17,078 bases of DNA from Segatella copri (lineage in GTDB: Bacteria > Bacteroidota > Bacteroidia > Bacteroidales > Bacteroidaceae): the NCBI RefSeq assembly GCF_019127135.1, contig NZ_JAHOEA010000063.1:1-17078 (forward strand), in the 5' to 3' direction. Shown here in pieces: positions 7,354-14,742 of the stretch. Numbering within the stretch: position 1 is the first letter of the stretch; each line of letters opens with the position of its first letter. Both the position numbers and the translations under genes were made by a program. The notes beneath the pieces were generated by a model. The model worked only from the letters and a program-made list of their open reading frames with translations. It did not search any database and was not told the DNA's origin.

Positions 7354-9428
7354 CGGTTCTCTTGGTTCAAGCCTAATCTCTCAAATTCTTTTTGCACCCA
7401 CGTCTTATATACTTGATTATTTTTCCCGAACTTTCGAACAAACAACTTACGTAGCTGTATCTTCACAACGTCATCGCCAACAGCCTCTATCATTTGATCT
7501 GCCGACACAATATCCCATCTGCGTTTACATTGCTTTTCCAAAAGGAAATTAGCCAAGTCATTAACCACTTGACTAGCGAACTCACCTACAAATCCTCCTT
7601 TCAGAAAGAAACTTTCAGCTAACAGCTCATTGATGTTAGAGGCGAAAGTCTTCACCTTCATCTGTTCCCTTGCATCTTCCCCATTTTCAAGATATAGGAT
7701 ATTACACTGCGGAATATCTGATAGCACAAAGGGAGAATGTGTCGTTAGTATCACGTTCACATTTACACTATCTGTCACTTTATTGTCCTCCAAACTCTGA
7801 AGCAAGTTTGCCACAAATAGCCTCTGGTATTCAGGATGGAAGCAAAGTTCTATCTCATCCAAAAACAAACAGACATTATGATACTTCACCCTTCCGGCAT
7901 TCTCAGGTACAGAAATGATATTCCTCAAATGATATAGGTAAGCTGATAGTGTGAAAAGGTATTGCCTTTCACCAGAACTCAGCATCGGAAGCTCTATGCA
8001 TTCCTGATCCATGTCATTTTTCAGGTAGATATAGTTCCTGAAGATAGGCGGCGGGTAATACTCCATAATAGCTTTAGGGCCTTCAATATCCATTTCAGGG
8101 AAGAAATGCTGTATGTATTCTTCATAAGAGAATCCATTATCATCCATTTTATATTGTTCAGCCTCATCAATATGAATAAGCCTCTCAAGGAAATGCAACG
8201 TCTGATGAACTTTCATACCGATATGCGATGGTTCCTCCTTGACTCTCTCTATAAGCGAGACTACCATATCTTTTTCTTGTGGAAGCAGTTCATGCTCCAA
8301 GTCAAAGAAAGCATCCGAAAGTTCAGAGTAATCTTCATAGTTTGGATAATTACGGCTTACGCTGAAAGTTTTATCTATCAGATACATAAAAGCCCGCTTA
8401 AAGAAGTGACAACCATTCTGCTTATAGCCCGCATCAATTCCATAGAACTCAAAAAAGAGATCACTTCTTTCACCGTTCAAGTCCTCCGCTATTCTCTGTA
8501 TTGCATCCGTGATATTATCACCATCTTCAGCCGGATGATCAAATCTTAAAGAAAACTTTTGGTCATAAGTAAAATCTATCGAACTATAACTATACCCTGG
8601 CAACAATTTATGATCATGTTTTTCAGCATCGATTAGCAACGCCGCAACTCTATCCTCTGCCAATTCCTTTTGGTTTACCAAGTCTATCTGGTTGTTCCCT
8701 CTATAGGGCTCAAATCCAATAGGAACCATATAGCCATCATTCTTCCTATATAGGCTCGTCAGCCAAGAATTATCAGCCCAATCATCTGCATCATCTCCAT
8801 AGGCTTCTTCATCCTCATAGTCACAAGGGTTCAAAGATTGGATAGAATAATTCACCACAAGAGAATAGAAGAAGTGATTAAGTGTCTTTTGTATGATTTC
8901 CCATATTGTTTGTCTTTCCATTCCACGTATGACCTTATGCTCATACCCGTCCAATGGCCTGGCGTTAAGCCAGCCGTCTGTTTCCTCATAATTTCTGCTC
9001 CCGGGGAAGTATAATTCTATAGGTGCCTCGTCGCCATACCTAAATGTAACCGTATCATCTTCCACTTTTATGCATCCCTGTTGTCCTTCCAACTCATAAT
9101 ACAGTTCTGCCTTTATCTCTCTGATATAATACAGTCTTTCCGCAGTTGCCCTATAGGTCCCTTCTGTAGCCACGTATGAGAAATTGTTCAAAATTCTATA
9201 TATCAGCTCCAAAAGCGAACTCTTGCCACTACCGTTCTTTCCGACAACTGCCTGAACACTTACCTTTTCACCAAAGAAGTGACGTTTGAATGCATCGTCA
9301 TCATTTCTTACAACACATCCATTCTCCTCTCGATACCAATCATTGAAGAAATAATATTCTTCCTCTTTTAGTATCTTTAGATATTTGCATCCTACTATCG
9401 GATGAATACAGATAATTGTAAATGCCAT
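7350..9428 (-). CDS. AAA/ABC-type ATPase, Septu PtuA / OLD-like
   Basis: This is a 692-residue SMC/ABC-class ATPase. Walker A GKNGSGKS (63-70) follows an N-terminal beta-rich start. A long central insertion (about 80-470) is followed by the ABC signature LSSGER (483-488), Walker B LFLDEIEL (521-528) with catalytic E525, and the H-loop TTHS (562-565). This split-head plan is shared by PtuA, RloA/OLD and related defence ATPases. No TOPRIM nuclease motif is evident after the H-loop, so the nuclease is presumably the HNH partner encoded 4 bp into its stop. It is the first full-length gene of module A. I see no canonical Bacteroidetes promoter in the 128 bp before it. The likely role is a dimeric sensor that binds ATP and gates the nuclease. 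It differs from minimal Septu by being joined to kinase and helicase genes. Confidence 0.92.
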   Translation of the reverse strand: MAFTIICIHPIVGCKYLKILKEEEYYFFNDWYREENGCVVRNDDDAFKRHFFGEKVSVQAVVGKNGSGKSSLLELIYRILNNFSYVATEGTYRATAERLYYIREIKAELYYELEGQQGCIKVEDDTVTFRYGDEAPIELYFPGSRNYEETDGWLNARPLDGYEHKVIRGMERQTIWEIIQKTLNHFFYSLVVNYSIQSLNPCDYEDEEAYGDDADDWADNSWLTSLYRKNDGYMVPIGFEPYRGNNQIDLVNQKELAEDRVAALLIDAEKHDHKLLPGYSYSSIDFTYDQKFSLRFDHPAEDGDNITDAIQRIAEDLNGERSDLFFEFYGIDAGYKQNGCHFFKRAFMYLIDKTFSVSRNYPNYEDYSELSDAFFDLEHELLPQEKDMVVSLIERVKEEPSHIGMKVHQTLHFLERLIHIDEAEQYKMDDNGFSYEEYIQHFFPEMDIEGPKAIMEYYPPPIFRNYIYLKNDMDQECIELPMLSSGERQYLFTLSAYLYHLRNIISVPENAGRVKYHNVCLFLDEIELCFHPEYQRLFVANLLQSLEDNKVTDSVNVNVILTTHSPFVLSDIPQCNILYLENGEDAREQMKVKTFASNINELLAESFFLKGGFVGEFASQVVNDLANFLLEKQCKRRWDIVSADQMIEAVGDDVVKIQLRKLFVRKFGKNNQVYKTWVQKEFERLGLNQENR

Positions 9429-9433
9429 GTTTC

Positions 9434-9535
9434 TTAGCTCTCTTTTTTCGTTTTCTTGCTCTTTCGTGAATACTCCCAGATCATCCCTCTTCTATCAAAA
9501 TCGAGTTCATCCTTACAAGTGTTAAAATGCTTCAC
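9434..9535 (-). CDS. Possible 33-residue ORF upstream of the ATPase
   Basis: A GTG-started frame of 33 codons (ends SRKSKKTKKES) occupies most of the space between the DUF1016 remnant and the ATPase and stops 5 bp before the ATPase start. The C-terminus is strongly basic. No family is recognised and a stop codon lies just before the GTG. It could be a leader peptide, a leftover of a lost gene, or chance. The remaining gap sequence shows no convincing promoter. Confidence 0.2.
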   Translation of the reverse strand: MKHFNTCKDELDFDRRGMIWEYSRKSKKTKKES

Positions 9536-9557
9536 TTATAGTATCATATTTGTTTTT

Positions 9558-10079
9558 TTAATCCTCCTCTTTTTCCGTACAAAGAGGAAGTTCTTTATTA
9601 AAAGCTTCAAGTTCTTCAGCAACTATTTTCTTTAGCTCTTCCTGTGGAACAATCAACTGATATTCTGCCACACCAATGGGTTTGCCCATATTTTCCAATG
9701 CAAGCTCAACTTCCACACGGTCTTTCTCTGCACATAGAATGATACCGATAGAACGATTTTCGTCTTCCCTACGTTCTAAACGATCAAGCAATGATAGGTA
9801 GTAGTTCATCTTTCCTGCATATTCTGGCTTAAATTCGCCGATCTTCAAATCAATAGCCACAAGACAATGCAGTCCACGATGGAAGAAAAGCATGTCAACC
9901 TTGTTCAGCTTTCCATTGTATTCGAGTACGTGTTGATTACCAATATATGTGAATCCTTTGCCAAGTTCCAAGAGGAACTGCTTAACCTTCTCCACAAGTC
10001 GTGCTTCAAGCTCTGTTTCCAAGATAGGGTCTTTTACACCAAGGAATCCCAAATTGTAACCGCTTCTAAAGTAAATCAC
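9558..10079 (-). pseudogene. DUF1016 (YhcG-like) PD-(D/E)XK nuclease, C-terminal half
   Basis: This 173-residue piece matches the C-terminal nuclease domain of DUF1016/YhcG proteins: GFLGVKDP, GKGFTYIGNQHVLEYNG, VDMLFFHRGLHCLVAIDLK and GEFKPEYAGKMNYYL. The acidic and lysine residues of the PD-(D/E)XK core are visible (D62, D77, K79). Intact family members are about 340-380 residues with an N-terminal DUF1016 domain, which is absent. The coding sequence is cut at 10070 by the end of the IS66 remnant, and the apparent GTG start with the next two codons comes from the IS inverted repeat itself. It may still be translated, but it is best treated as a broken gene. Intact relatives occur widely in defence islands. 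Confidence 0.85.
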
Positions 10080-10085
10080 CGTTAG
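10071..10085 (+). repeat. IS66 terminal inverted repeat (transposase 3' side)
   Basis: GTAAATCACCGTTAG pairs with the copy at 10359-10373 at 14 of 15 positions, with the first 11 bases identical. Its outer edge is the junction with the truncated DUF1016 gene. Confidence 0.8.
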
Positions 10086-10171
10086 AACGTAACTACTGAT
10101 TTTCAGCAGTTAGCACATCCAACATTTTTCAAAAAAAGCATATTATTAATTGGTATTGCCAGAGCTACCTA

Positions 10172-10360
10172 TTAGGCAGCCTTGACATTCATCTTTTTAT
10201 TCGAGTTATAATTACATGGGATTAGGGACATGAAGTCTTGCTCCCCCTCCATCAGTCGGGTGAGTATATCTTCTATATAATCGCCAAAATTAATGTCATT
10301 CAACTTGCAGCTCTCAAAAAGTGAGAACATAAAAGCTATGTTTTCCGCACCTAAATGGCT
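10172..10360 (-). pseudogene. IS66 transposase (TnpC), last 62 codons
   Basis: The minus-strand frame reads SHLGAENIAFMFSLFESCKL, then NDINFGDYIEDILTRL, ending NVKAA and TAA. This is the conserved C-terminus of IS66 transposases (G-A-E-N, a segment of the S-L-x-x-S/T-C-K type, then a D/E-rich helix with DVLTRL-like ending). Upstream in frame a stop follows almost at once, inside the inverted repeat, so no start codon or catalytic DDE residues remain. Confidence 0.88.
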
Positions 10361-10373
10361 ACCGGTGATTTAC
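10359..10373 (-). repeat. IS66 terminal inverted repeat (deleted side)
   Basis: On the minus strand this reads GTAAATCACCGGTAG. It abuts and slightly overlaps the codons of the transposase remnant, marking the internal deletion point. Confidence 0.8.
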
Positions 10374-10404
10374 GGACAAATTATACATTGCGTGCAAAGA
10401 GCCC

Positions 10405-10866
10405 CTATTTTAAAACAACATTAGCTTGCAATAAGTCACAAAGAGAACGTAACGTTTTTAATGTATAAGGACGAATCGTCAAGTCATCACAGATTAACTT
10501 CTTATCCTTACCCAAGAAAAACATACCACAATGATCATTAAGACCTGCTTTTACAGGATATATTCTTAATCTATCATGTAAGTTTGCTAAATACCTTGGA
10601 GTAAAAAGAGCATAACCCACATAATGGCTTTCTGTCTTTTTAAAAACATACTTACCTTTTTTATTCAAATGCTTTTGGTCTATAAAAGACAGTCTGGACA
10701 ATGAGACATAAGACTCTACTTCACCATTCGTAAAACGTCGAAGATTAAATGCTGCAAAATTTAACTGATGGGTATTTTCATCATAAAAGGCTGGAGAAGA
10801 CAACAATCGAGCAATCTCCTCCATATCTTTCAATACTGGTTTCTCAAATGTTATATCACATTCCAT
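10405..10866 (-). CDS. Unknown 153-residue protein, second gene of a coupled pair
   Basis: No family is recognised. The protein is soluble and basic. It has a helical N-terminus (LKDMEEIARLLSSPAFYD), a central YVSLSRLSF, then KGKYVFKKTESHYVGYALFTPRYLANLHD and ICDDLTIRPYTLKTLRSLCD. Its ATG overlaps the stop of the preceding gene (TAATG), so translation is coupled and the two products very likely act together. In a toxin-antitoxin reading this would be the toxin because its partner has the regulator-like N-terminus, but no toxin fold or catalytic motif is evident. The IS66 remnant lies only about 30 bp downstream, and no hairpin terminator is seen between them. Confidence 0.8.
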   Translation of the reverse strand: MECDITFEKPVLKDMEEIARLLSSPAFYDENTHQLNFAAFNLRRFTNGEVESYVSLSRLSFIDQKHLNKKGKYVFKKTESHYVGYALFTPRYLANLHDRLRIYPVKAGLNDHCGMFFLGKDKKLICDDLTIRPYTLKTLRSLCDLLQANVVLK

Positions 10867-11342
10867 TAGGCTATGTTCTTTAAGACTTCCAAAAATTTAG
10901 AGAGTTCTGAAAGAGGGAGTATACCTTCCTTCTCTATCTCTCCATAATTGACATCATATACTATTCTATCACTAAGAATAGATAAACAGGCATCTCCTTT
11001 GGAGGTCTTCCATTGCATTAATATATAGCCATTGGTATTTGGGAATATTGCTAATCCTTGAAGTAACGAGTCGCTACAGCATGCAACAACCTTCCGAGAA
11101 TAATCACACGCTTCTGATGATATGGAAGGTGAACCTGCATAATCCCAATTTGCTGGCAAATCTCGAAGTTCAAGGATTCGCTTCTCAAGTCGTTGTCTTA
11201 ACGAAGGACTTGGCTTCTTTTTCAAGTGTTGCTTCAATAATCGCAAAGCTTCTGCCATAGCATCAGTCACACTGATGTTATTCTGCTCTGCTATCGTTGC
11301 ATAGCCTTGGTATAATGTATTATCGAGTACCAATGTTGCCAT
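10866..11342 (-). CDS. Unknown 158-residue protein, possible antitoxin-like regulator
   Basis: This is the first gene of a two-gene operon with its own promoter. The N-terminal 45 residues (YATIAEQNNISVTDAMAEAL, then RLLKQHLKK) resemble a short helical antitoxin/ribbon-helix-helix-type segment, but the match is loose. The middle has LRDLPANWDYAGSPSISSEA, close to the W-D-G-x-G-x-x-x-I-x-x-E-A pattern of a widespread uncharacterised family that usually continues with a P-x-x-x-G-x-x-x-x-W segment, here FPNTNGYILMQW. Its role is unknown. The stop codon overlaps the start of the next gene. A toxin-antitoxin role fits the size, promoter and coupling but is inference only. Confidence 0.8.
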   Translation of the reverse strand: MATLVLDNTLYQGYATIAEQNNISVTDAMAEALRLLKQHLKKKPSPSLRQRLEKRILELRDLPANWDYAGSPSISSEACDYSRKVVACCSDSLLQGLAIFPNTNGYILMQWKTSKGDACLSILSDRIVYDVNYGEIEKEGILPLSELSKFLEVLKNIA

Positions 11343-11368
11343 AATCGTAATATTCTAATTATTGGCTG

Positions 11369-11400
11369 CAAATATAAGGGTTTTTGATGAAACCACCAAA
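11369..11400 (-). promoter_or_regulatory. Bacteroidetes-type promoter for the small gene pair
   Basis: On the minus strand a TTTG (-33 element, 11397-11400) is followed after 20 bp by TATATTTG (11369-11376) and a C, an exact match to the Bacteroidetes -7 consensus TAnnTTTG. Transcription should begin a few bases downstream, about 20 bp before the ATG at 11342. Confidence 0.85.
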
Positions 11401-11431
11401 TTTTTGGGGGTGTTTTTTCAACTCCGCCCAA

Positions 11432-12019
11432 TTACTTGTAGAGATCTACGGTGATATCGAATGGACTATCAAAGTCTTTCAGCATTGCATGCTTTGTATC
11501 TTTCTCTGAGAGATTGGCATGTTCTGTTGGGATTTTCCAATCGATACCGAGGGTATCATCGAGGATGCTGATGCCGCCATCTGCCTCTGGGTGATAGAAG
11601 TTATCACACTTGTACTGGAAGACGGCTGTTTCTGAGAGAACGGCGAAACCATGGGCAAAGCCCTTTGGAATGAAGAACTGGCGATGATTATCTTCTGTCA
11701 GCTCTACTGCCACATGCTTGCCATAGGTTGGTGAGCCTTTGCGAATATCTACTGCGACATCAAGGACTCTGCCTTTTACGCAGCGTACCAACTTGCTTTG
11801 TGTGTAAGGAGGACGCTGGAAGTGCAAGCCTCGCATCACGCCATAGCTACTCATAGACTCGTTGTCTTGGCAGAAGTGAACACTGTGTCCCAAAATAGGA
11901 GTTACCTTCTCTTCAAACTCTCGCTCGCTGAAGCTCTCGAAGAAGTAGCCACGAGAGTCACGGAAGAGGCGTGGCTCTATAATGAGGACGCCTTCTATTT
12001 CTGTTTTGATTATATTCAT
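11432..12019 (-). CDS. rfbC: dTDP-4-dehydrorhamnose 3,5-epimerase
   Basis: This 195-residue protein is full length for RfbC/RmlC. The enzyme epimerises C3 and C5 of dTDP-4-keto-6-deoxy-glucose in the cytosol to give the precursor of dTDP-L-rhamnose for surface polysaccharide. Family signatures are present: RDSRGYFFESFSE (20-32), MRGLHFQ with the catalytic-base His (H66), VKGRVLDVAVDIR, FIPKGFAHGFAVL and the tyrosine-containing VFQYKCDNFYHPEADGGI; D174 fits the His-Asp dyad partner. The usual neighbours rfbA, rfbB and rfbD are not in the window, so it is an orphan copy flanked by accessory modules. Its codons look more GC-rich than the neighbouring genes, suggesting a different history. The start follows an A-rich leader, with no clear promoter. 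Confidence 0.96.
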   Translation of the reverse strand: MNIIKTEIEGVLIIEPRLFRDSRGYFFESFSEREFEEKVTPILGHSVHFCQDNESMSSYGVMRGLHFQRPPYTQSKLVRCVKGRVLDVAVDIRKGSPTYGKHVAVELTEDNHRQFFIPKGFAHGFAVLSETAVFQYKCDNFYHPEADGGISILDDTLGIDWKIPTEHANLSEKDTKHAMLKDFDSPFDITVDLYK

Positions 12020-12081
12020 TGTTTTATCTTTTGTTCTTAAAAATAAGAATTTCTAAAATCATCCCGTCCTTCTTTACCATT

Positions 12082-12113
12082 AAAAAAGCCTCTCTTTCCT
12101 CAGGAACGAGAGG
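12082..12113 (-). terminator. Rho-independent terminator after module B
   Basis: On the minus strand a hairpin with arms CCTCTC and GAGAGG, extended by TTCC/GGAA around a TGA loop, is followed by C and six T. It lies about 140 bp past the stop of the membrane-protein gene and before rfbC, so it should end the module B transcript. Confidence 0.75.
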
Positions 12114-12249
12114 ATGTAGCTGGCGATGCTATAGCTCTGCCAGAGTTTTGGTATCGTCGGCGGAGCCTGTGCCCACAAGGGGCTGCCGATGAGAGTTTAA
12201 CGCAATAGAATTGCGAGTGTTTGTCGGCTGGCGCATTCTTTATAACACT
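12114..12249. other. GC-richer structured intergenic stretch
   Basis: Between the membrane-protein stop and the terminator lie several inverted repeats. CGCAAT-AGA-ATTGCG (12201-12215) is perfect, TCGGC/GCCGA with inner AGCC/GGCT spans about 12158-12190, and CTGGC/GCCAG spans about 12120-12143. The stretch is clearly more GC-rich than the genes of module B and has no convincing ORF. It may be a structured RNA, a dispersed intergenic repeat, or a long 3' untranslated region. Identity is unknown. Confidence 0.4.
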
Positions 12250-12867
12250 CTAAGATATAGGATCTGGAATCTCTTTAATATGCATAATGAGTTCTATCAC
12301 TTCATTCAAACCAACTATCTGTTCTGTTGATTTTATTTGCATTAAGTCATGCAATAACTGCTTTTTACTAGTCACAGGAATACTTACTTGCTCTGGATAA
12401 ACCAAAACTTGGCGTATTTCTTTTAACCACAAATTACAAGCAGCATAATTCTCAACTTGTGAAGCTGTCCTAATTGCACCTATAGTATGGAACAAATAGT
12501 AGAACGATAATGGTAATGACTTATTGAGTCCCATCATTTGTGAATAAATATCGGCAACATTCTTCTCCAACAAAGAATTATTACTCAATTGATTCATAAA
12601 GGTGGAACGTAAATCAGAGCCTAATAAATGAATGTTACTCTTTTGTTCATCAAAGTATTGTACAAGTCGTTGCTTTTCTTGTCGAAAATCAATAAGTGCA
12701 TAGATATTCCAACCTATAAGAACTGTTACCAACACACCAAGTATGCCTGTGATTAATCCAAGATAGTCAAAGGACAACTCTATTCGTGGTAAGGAAAAGC
12801 AAATAGCAAGGATGCTAAGAATAATCGCCAGTATGCTCAATCCTAAATATCCAAATTTCATAGACAT
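12250..12867 (-). CDS. Small membrane protein with two N-terminal TM segments
   Basis: This 205-residue protein has two strongly hydrophobic spans, about 7-26 (LGLSILAIILSILAICFSL) and 35-57 (YLGLITGILGVLVTVLIGWN), then IYALIDFRQEKQRLVQYFDEQK, which begins a charged, probably coiled-coil cytosolic tail of about 140 residues. There is no signal-peptide cleavage site. No enzyme motif is evident. It starts 15 bp after the methyltransferase and is the last gene before the terminator. Two-TM proteins are common as membrane-damaging effectors in abortive systems, but similar small proteins of unknown role are also frequent in Bacteroidales, so an effector role is only a suggestion. An in-frame ATG two codons later is an alternative start. 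Confidence 0.82.
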   Translation of the reverse strand: MSMKFGYLGLSILAIILSILAICFSLPRIELSFDYLGLITGILGVLVTVLIGWNIYALIDFRQEKQRLVQYFDEQKSNIHLLGSDLRSTFMNQLSNNSLLEKNVADIYSQMMGLNKSLPLSFYYLFHTIGAIRTASQVENYAACNLWLKEIRQVLVYPEQVSIPVTSKKQLLHDLMQIKSTEQIVGLNEVIELIMHIKEIPDPIS

Positions 12868-12882
12868 ATTATTACAATGTGA

Positions 12883-14736
12883 TTATATTTTTATTTTATA
12901 TAGTTTCTCTAAATATCTGTCTATCTCTTCTGGTGCCTCCATAGTCAACAACTTATTCGTTTGCAGTCTTGTCAATTTTGGTATACCAAAATCACGAATA
13001 TAGTTTTTAGATAATGCCATATAGTCACTACCATAAGGTTTGCTATGATGCTGAACATAATACCAAAAAACAGAAGAAGACAATATTTTTTTAAGCAACC
13101 GAAGAAGTTTCAAGTCTTTTGATACTAAAGCATATCCATTATAGAAAAGCAACTGTTCATCTTCTGACAAAATAAATATAGGATGCGATGCCATATAAGG
13201 GAAGAACAACTTGTATCCCTCAAGTCTTAAAGCTTGTGTTCGGCCATAAGCATACCATGCTGCATATTGCCTATTTCCCTTATCTCTTTTAATGAGAACT
13301 TCTTTAAAATCACTTAAATAAGCATATGCTTTCGGATACAAATTCTTCAGTTTTTTTTCATCTATAATCTTAATCAAGCTTCCTTTTTTTTGATAAGGAA
13401 AGATTAATGGATATATATACTTTTCGATATTTATTTCGTCACTAATGGCATTAGGCTTAATAGCCTTTCGACAAATCGCCTTTTCTACAGAATAATACTT
13501 GCCATTCTTTTCTACATAATAATAAGATTCATCTTCTTCTATAGGAGTCAATACAAATACATCATTTCGCAATGTGGCAAAGCCATTTTTTATATCGACA
13601 AGGCTTTCTAAAGGAACTCCTGTTCGTTGAATATGCTGTATATTTGTAAGTACAGTGTTGTCATTTACCAAAAGCCAACCTTTTTTCCAATCAAATTCCG
13701 CATAGTCAAACTCATTAAAATCCTTTATATTTTTTAATTCAGATGGTAGGCACTTATGATAAGCAAGTTTACCGTTTTCATTTTTTATTATACAAATACA
13801 TGTATAAGTAGAGCGACCTTTAAAGACTTGTTTGGAACCGAAATCTACGATTTTTAATGCCAACTGCTTTAGAGAGAAATACCTTCTTACTCCCCTTCCA
13901 TTTATACTTCGTACAAAATTATTAACAGTAATAATTCCCAAAGTTCCGGCAGGTGCCAAACTCTCTGTCGCTATCTGAAAAAAAGGTATGTAAAGATCTG
14001 CCTTTCCGTTATCTGATACTGTCCAACGTCGTAACTTATCACGAGTATCATTTGACAATTTTGAAGAACAGACATAAGGAGGATTACCAACTATCACATC
14101 AAAACCATGCTTTTTTTGAAATTCAGGCAAATTCTCCCAATACTTTGTCAAACTATCTCCCACAAAAAGATGGGGGGCTAACCGTCCGATATCCTCACCA
14201 ACACTCAAAGCATACAATGCCAACAATATTTTAGTACGTTCAATACTATAAGGTTCTATATCAAAGCCATAAAAACACTTAAATAACTTTTCACATGAGA
14301 TTTTTACTCTTTTCCGAATGTAATCAGTTATTGTTATAAAAAAACCTCCACATCCACAGCAAATATCTGCATAAGATAAATTTGCAAGACTCTTGTCGGA
14401 CTTGTCTGCCAATACTGTTTCGATTATATATTCTCGTATATACAATGGAGTATAAACAGCACCATTTACTTCTTTAGTCGAAGGTGAAACTACAAACTCA
14501 AAGCAATCTATCAAATATTCAATGCCAAAGCTCTCATCTAGTTGGTTTAATATCGACAAAAATTGCAGTAAAACAGGATAATCACTATCTGTATTATAAA
14601 TAAGATAGTTTAAAATTAAGATATTTTTTTCTACCGTAATTCCATTCCTTTTCAAGTAAGCAGAAACTAACAGCCTATTTATAGCTCGTTCTTCACAAGA
14701 ATATCTCTTTAAAAAATTTCGAACTATGATATTCAT
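12883..14736 (-). CDS. N6-adenine DNA methyltransferase, Eco57I/TaqI-like
   Basis: This 617-residue class I N6-adenine methyltransferase transfers a methyl group from S-adenosylmethionine to adenine. Motif I is ADICCGCGGFF (123-133), motif II FDIEP (158-162) and catalytic motif IV NPPY (218-221). The upstream NGAVYTPLYIREYI (91-104) is the motif-X-like segment of gamma-type enzymes. Motif I has extra cysteines (DICCGCGG) compared with the common D(P/I)ACGSG. The C-terminal half should hold the target-recognition domain. No PD-(D/E)XK nuclease motif is recognised, so it differs from type IIG fusions, and no specificity subunit or restriction enzyme is identified nearby. It follows the His-rich gene by 6 bp within the signalling operon; self/non-self marking or regulated methylation is inferred. 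Confidence 0.93.
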   Translation of the reverse strand: MNIIVRNFLKRYSCEERAINRLLVSAYLKRNGITVEKNILILNYLIYNTDSDYPVLLQFLSILNQLDESFGIEYLIDCFEFVVSPSTKEVNGAVYTPLYIREYIIETVLADKSDKSLANLSYADICCGCGGFFITITDYIRKRVKISCEKLFKCFYGFDIEPYSIERTKILLALYALSVGEDIGRLAPHLFVGDSLTKYWENLPEFQKKHGFDVIVGNPPYVCSSKLSNDTRDKLRRWTVSDNGKADLYIPFFQIATESLAPAGTLGIITVNNFVRSINGRGVRRYFSLKQLALKIVDFGSKQVFKGRSTYTCICIIKNENGKLAYHKCLPSELKNIKDFNEFDYAEFDWKKGWLLVNDNTVLTNIQHIQRTGVPLESLVDIKNGFATLRNDVFVLTPIEEDESYYYVEKNGKYYSVEKAICRKAIKPNAISDEINIEKYIYPLIFPYQKKGSLIKIIDEKKLKNLYPKAYAYLSDFKEVLIKRDKGNRQYAAWYAYGRTQALRLEGYKLFFPYMASHPIFILSEDEQLLFYNGYALVSKDLKLLRLLKKILSSSVFWYYVQHHSKPYGSDYMALSKNYIRDFGIPKLTRLQTNKLLTMEAPEEIDRYLEKLYKIKI

Positions 14737-14742
14737 ATCTAC

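Larger units (their letters stand above)
10071..10373 (-). mobile_element. Internally deleted IS66-family element
   Basis: This 303-bp relic is bounded by inverted repeats that begin GTAA, the usual IS66-family terminus, and contains only the end of the transposase gene. The left-coordinate end lies about 100 bp past the transposase stop, as expected. At the other end the terminal repeat runs straight into transposase codons, so the accessory genes and most of tnpC are lost. No 8-bp target duplication is found (cttctaaa versus ggacaaat), which suggests that neighbouring DNA was deleted or recombined as well. It is too damaged to move by itself but could be mobilised in trans if the ends are functional. 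Confidence 0.82.

Noticed and set aside
7103..7552. 149-codon plus-strand frame across the HNH/ATPase junction
   Set aside because: It is antisense to two well-supported genes; its Ser/Phe-rich translation is typical of a reversed Lys/Glu-rich gene.
7962..8549. 195-codon open frame on the plus strand inside the ATPase gene
   Set aside because: It lies fully antisense to a gene with clear ATPase motifs and its translation shows no family pattern.
479..9428. BREX or DISARM assignment for module A
   Set aside because: No PglZ, BrxC, BrxL or DrmA/B-like protein is visible, and the methyltransferase lies outside the operon.
9429..9557. Bacteroidetes-type promoter before the ATPase
   Set aside because: No TAnnTTTG with a correctly spaced TTTG was found on the minus strand; the promoter may lie further upstream or be non-canonical.
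479..14736. A single type I or III restriction-modification system made of the helicase and the methyltransferase
   Set aside because: The two genes are about 9 kb apart in separate operons, with no specificity subunit and with rfbC, a terminator and an IS relic between them.
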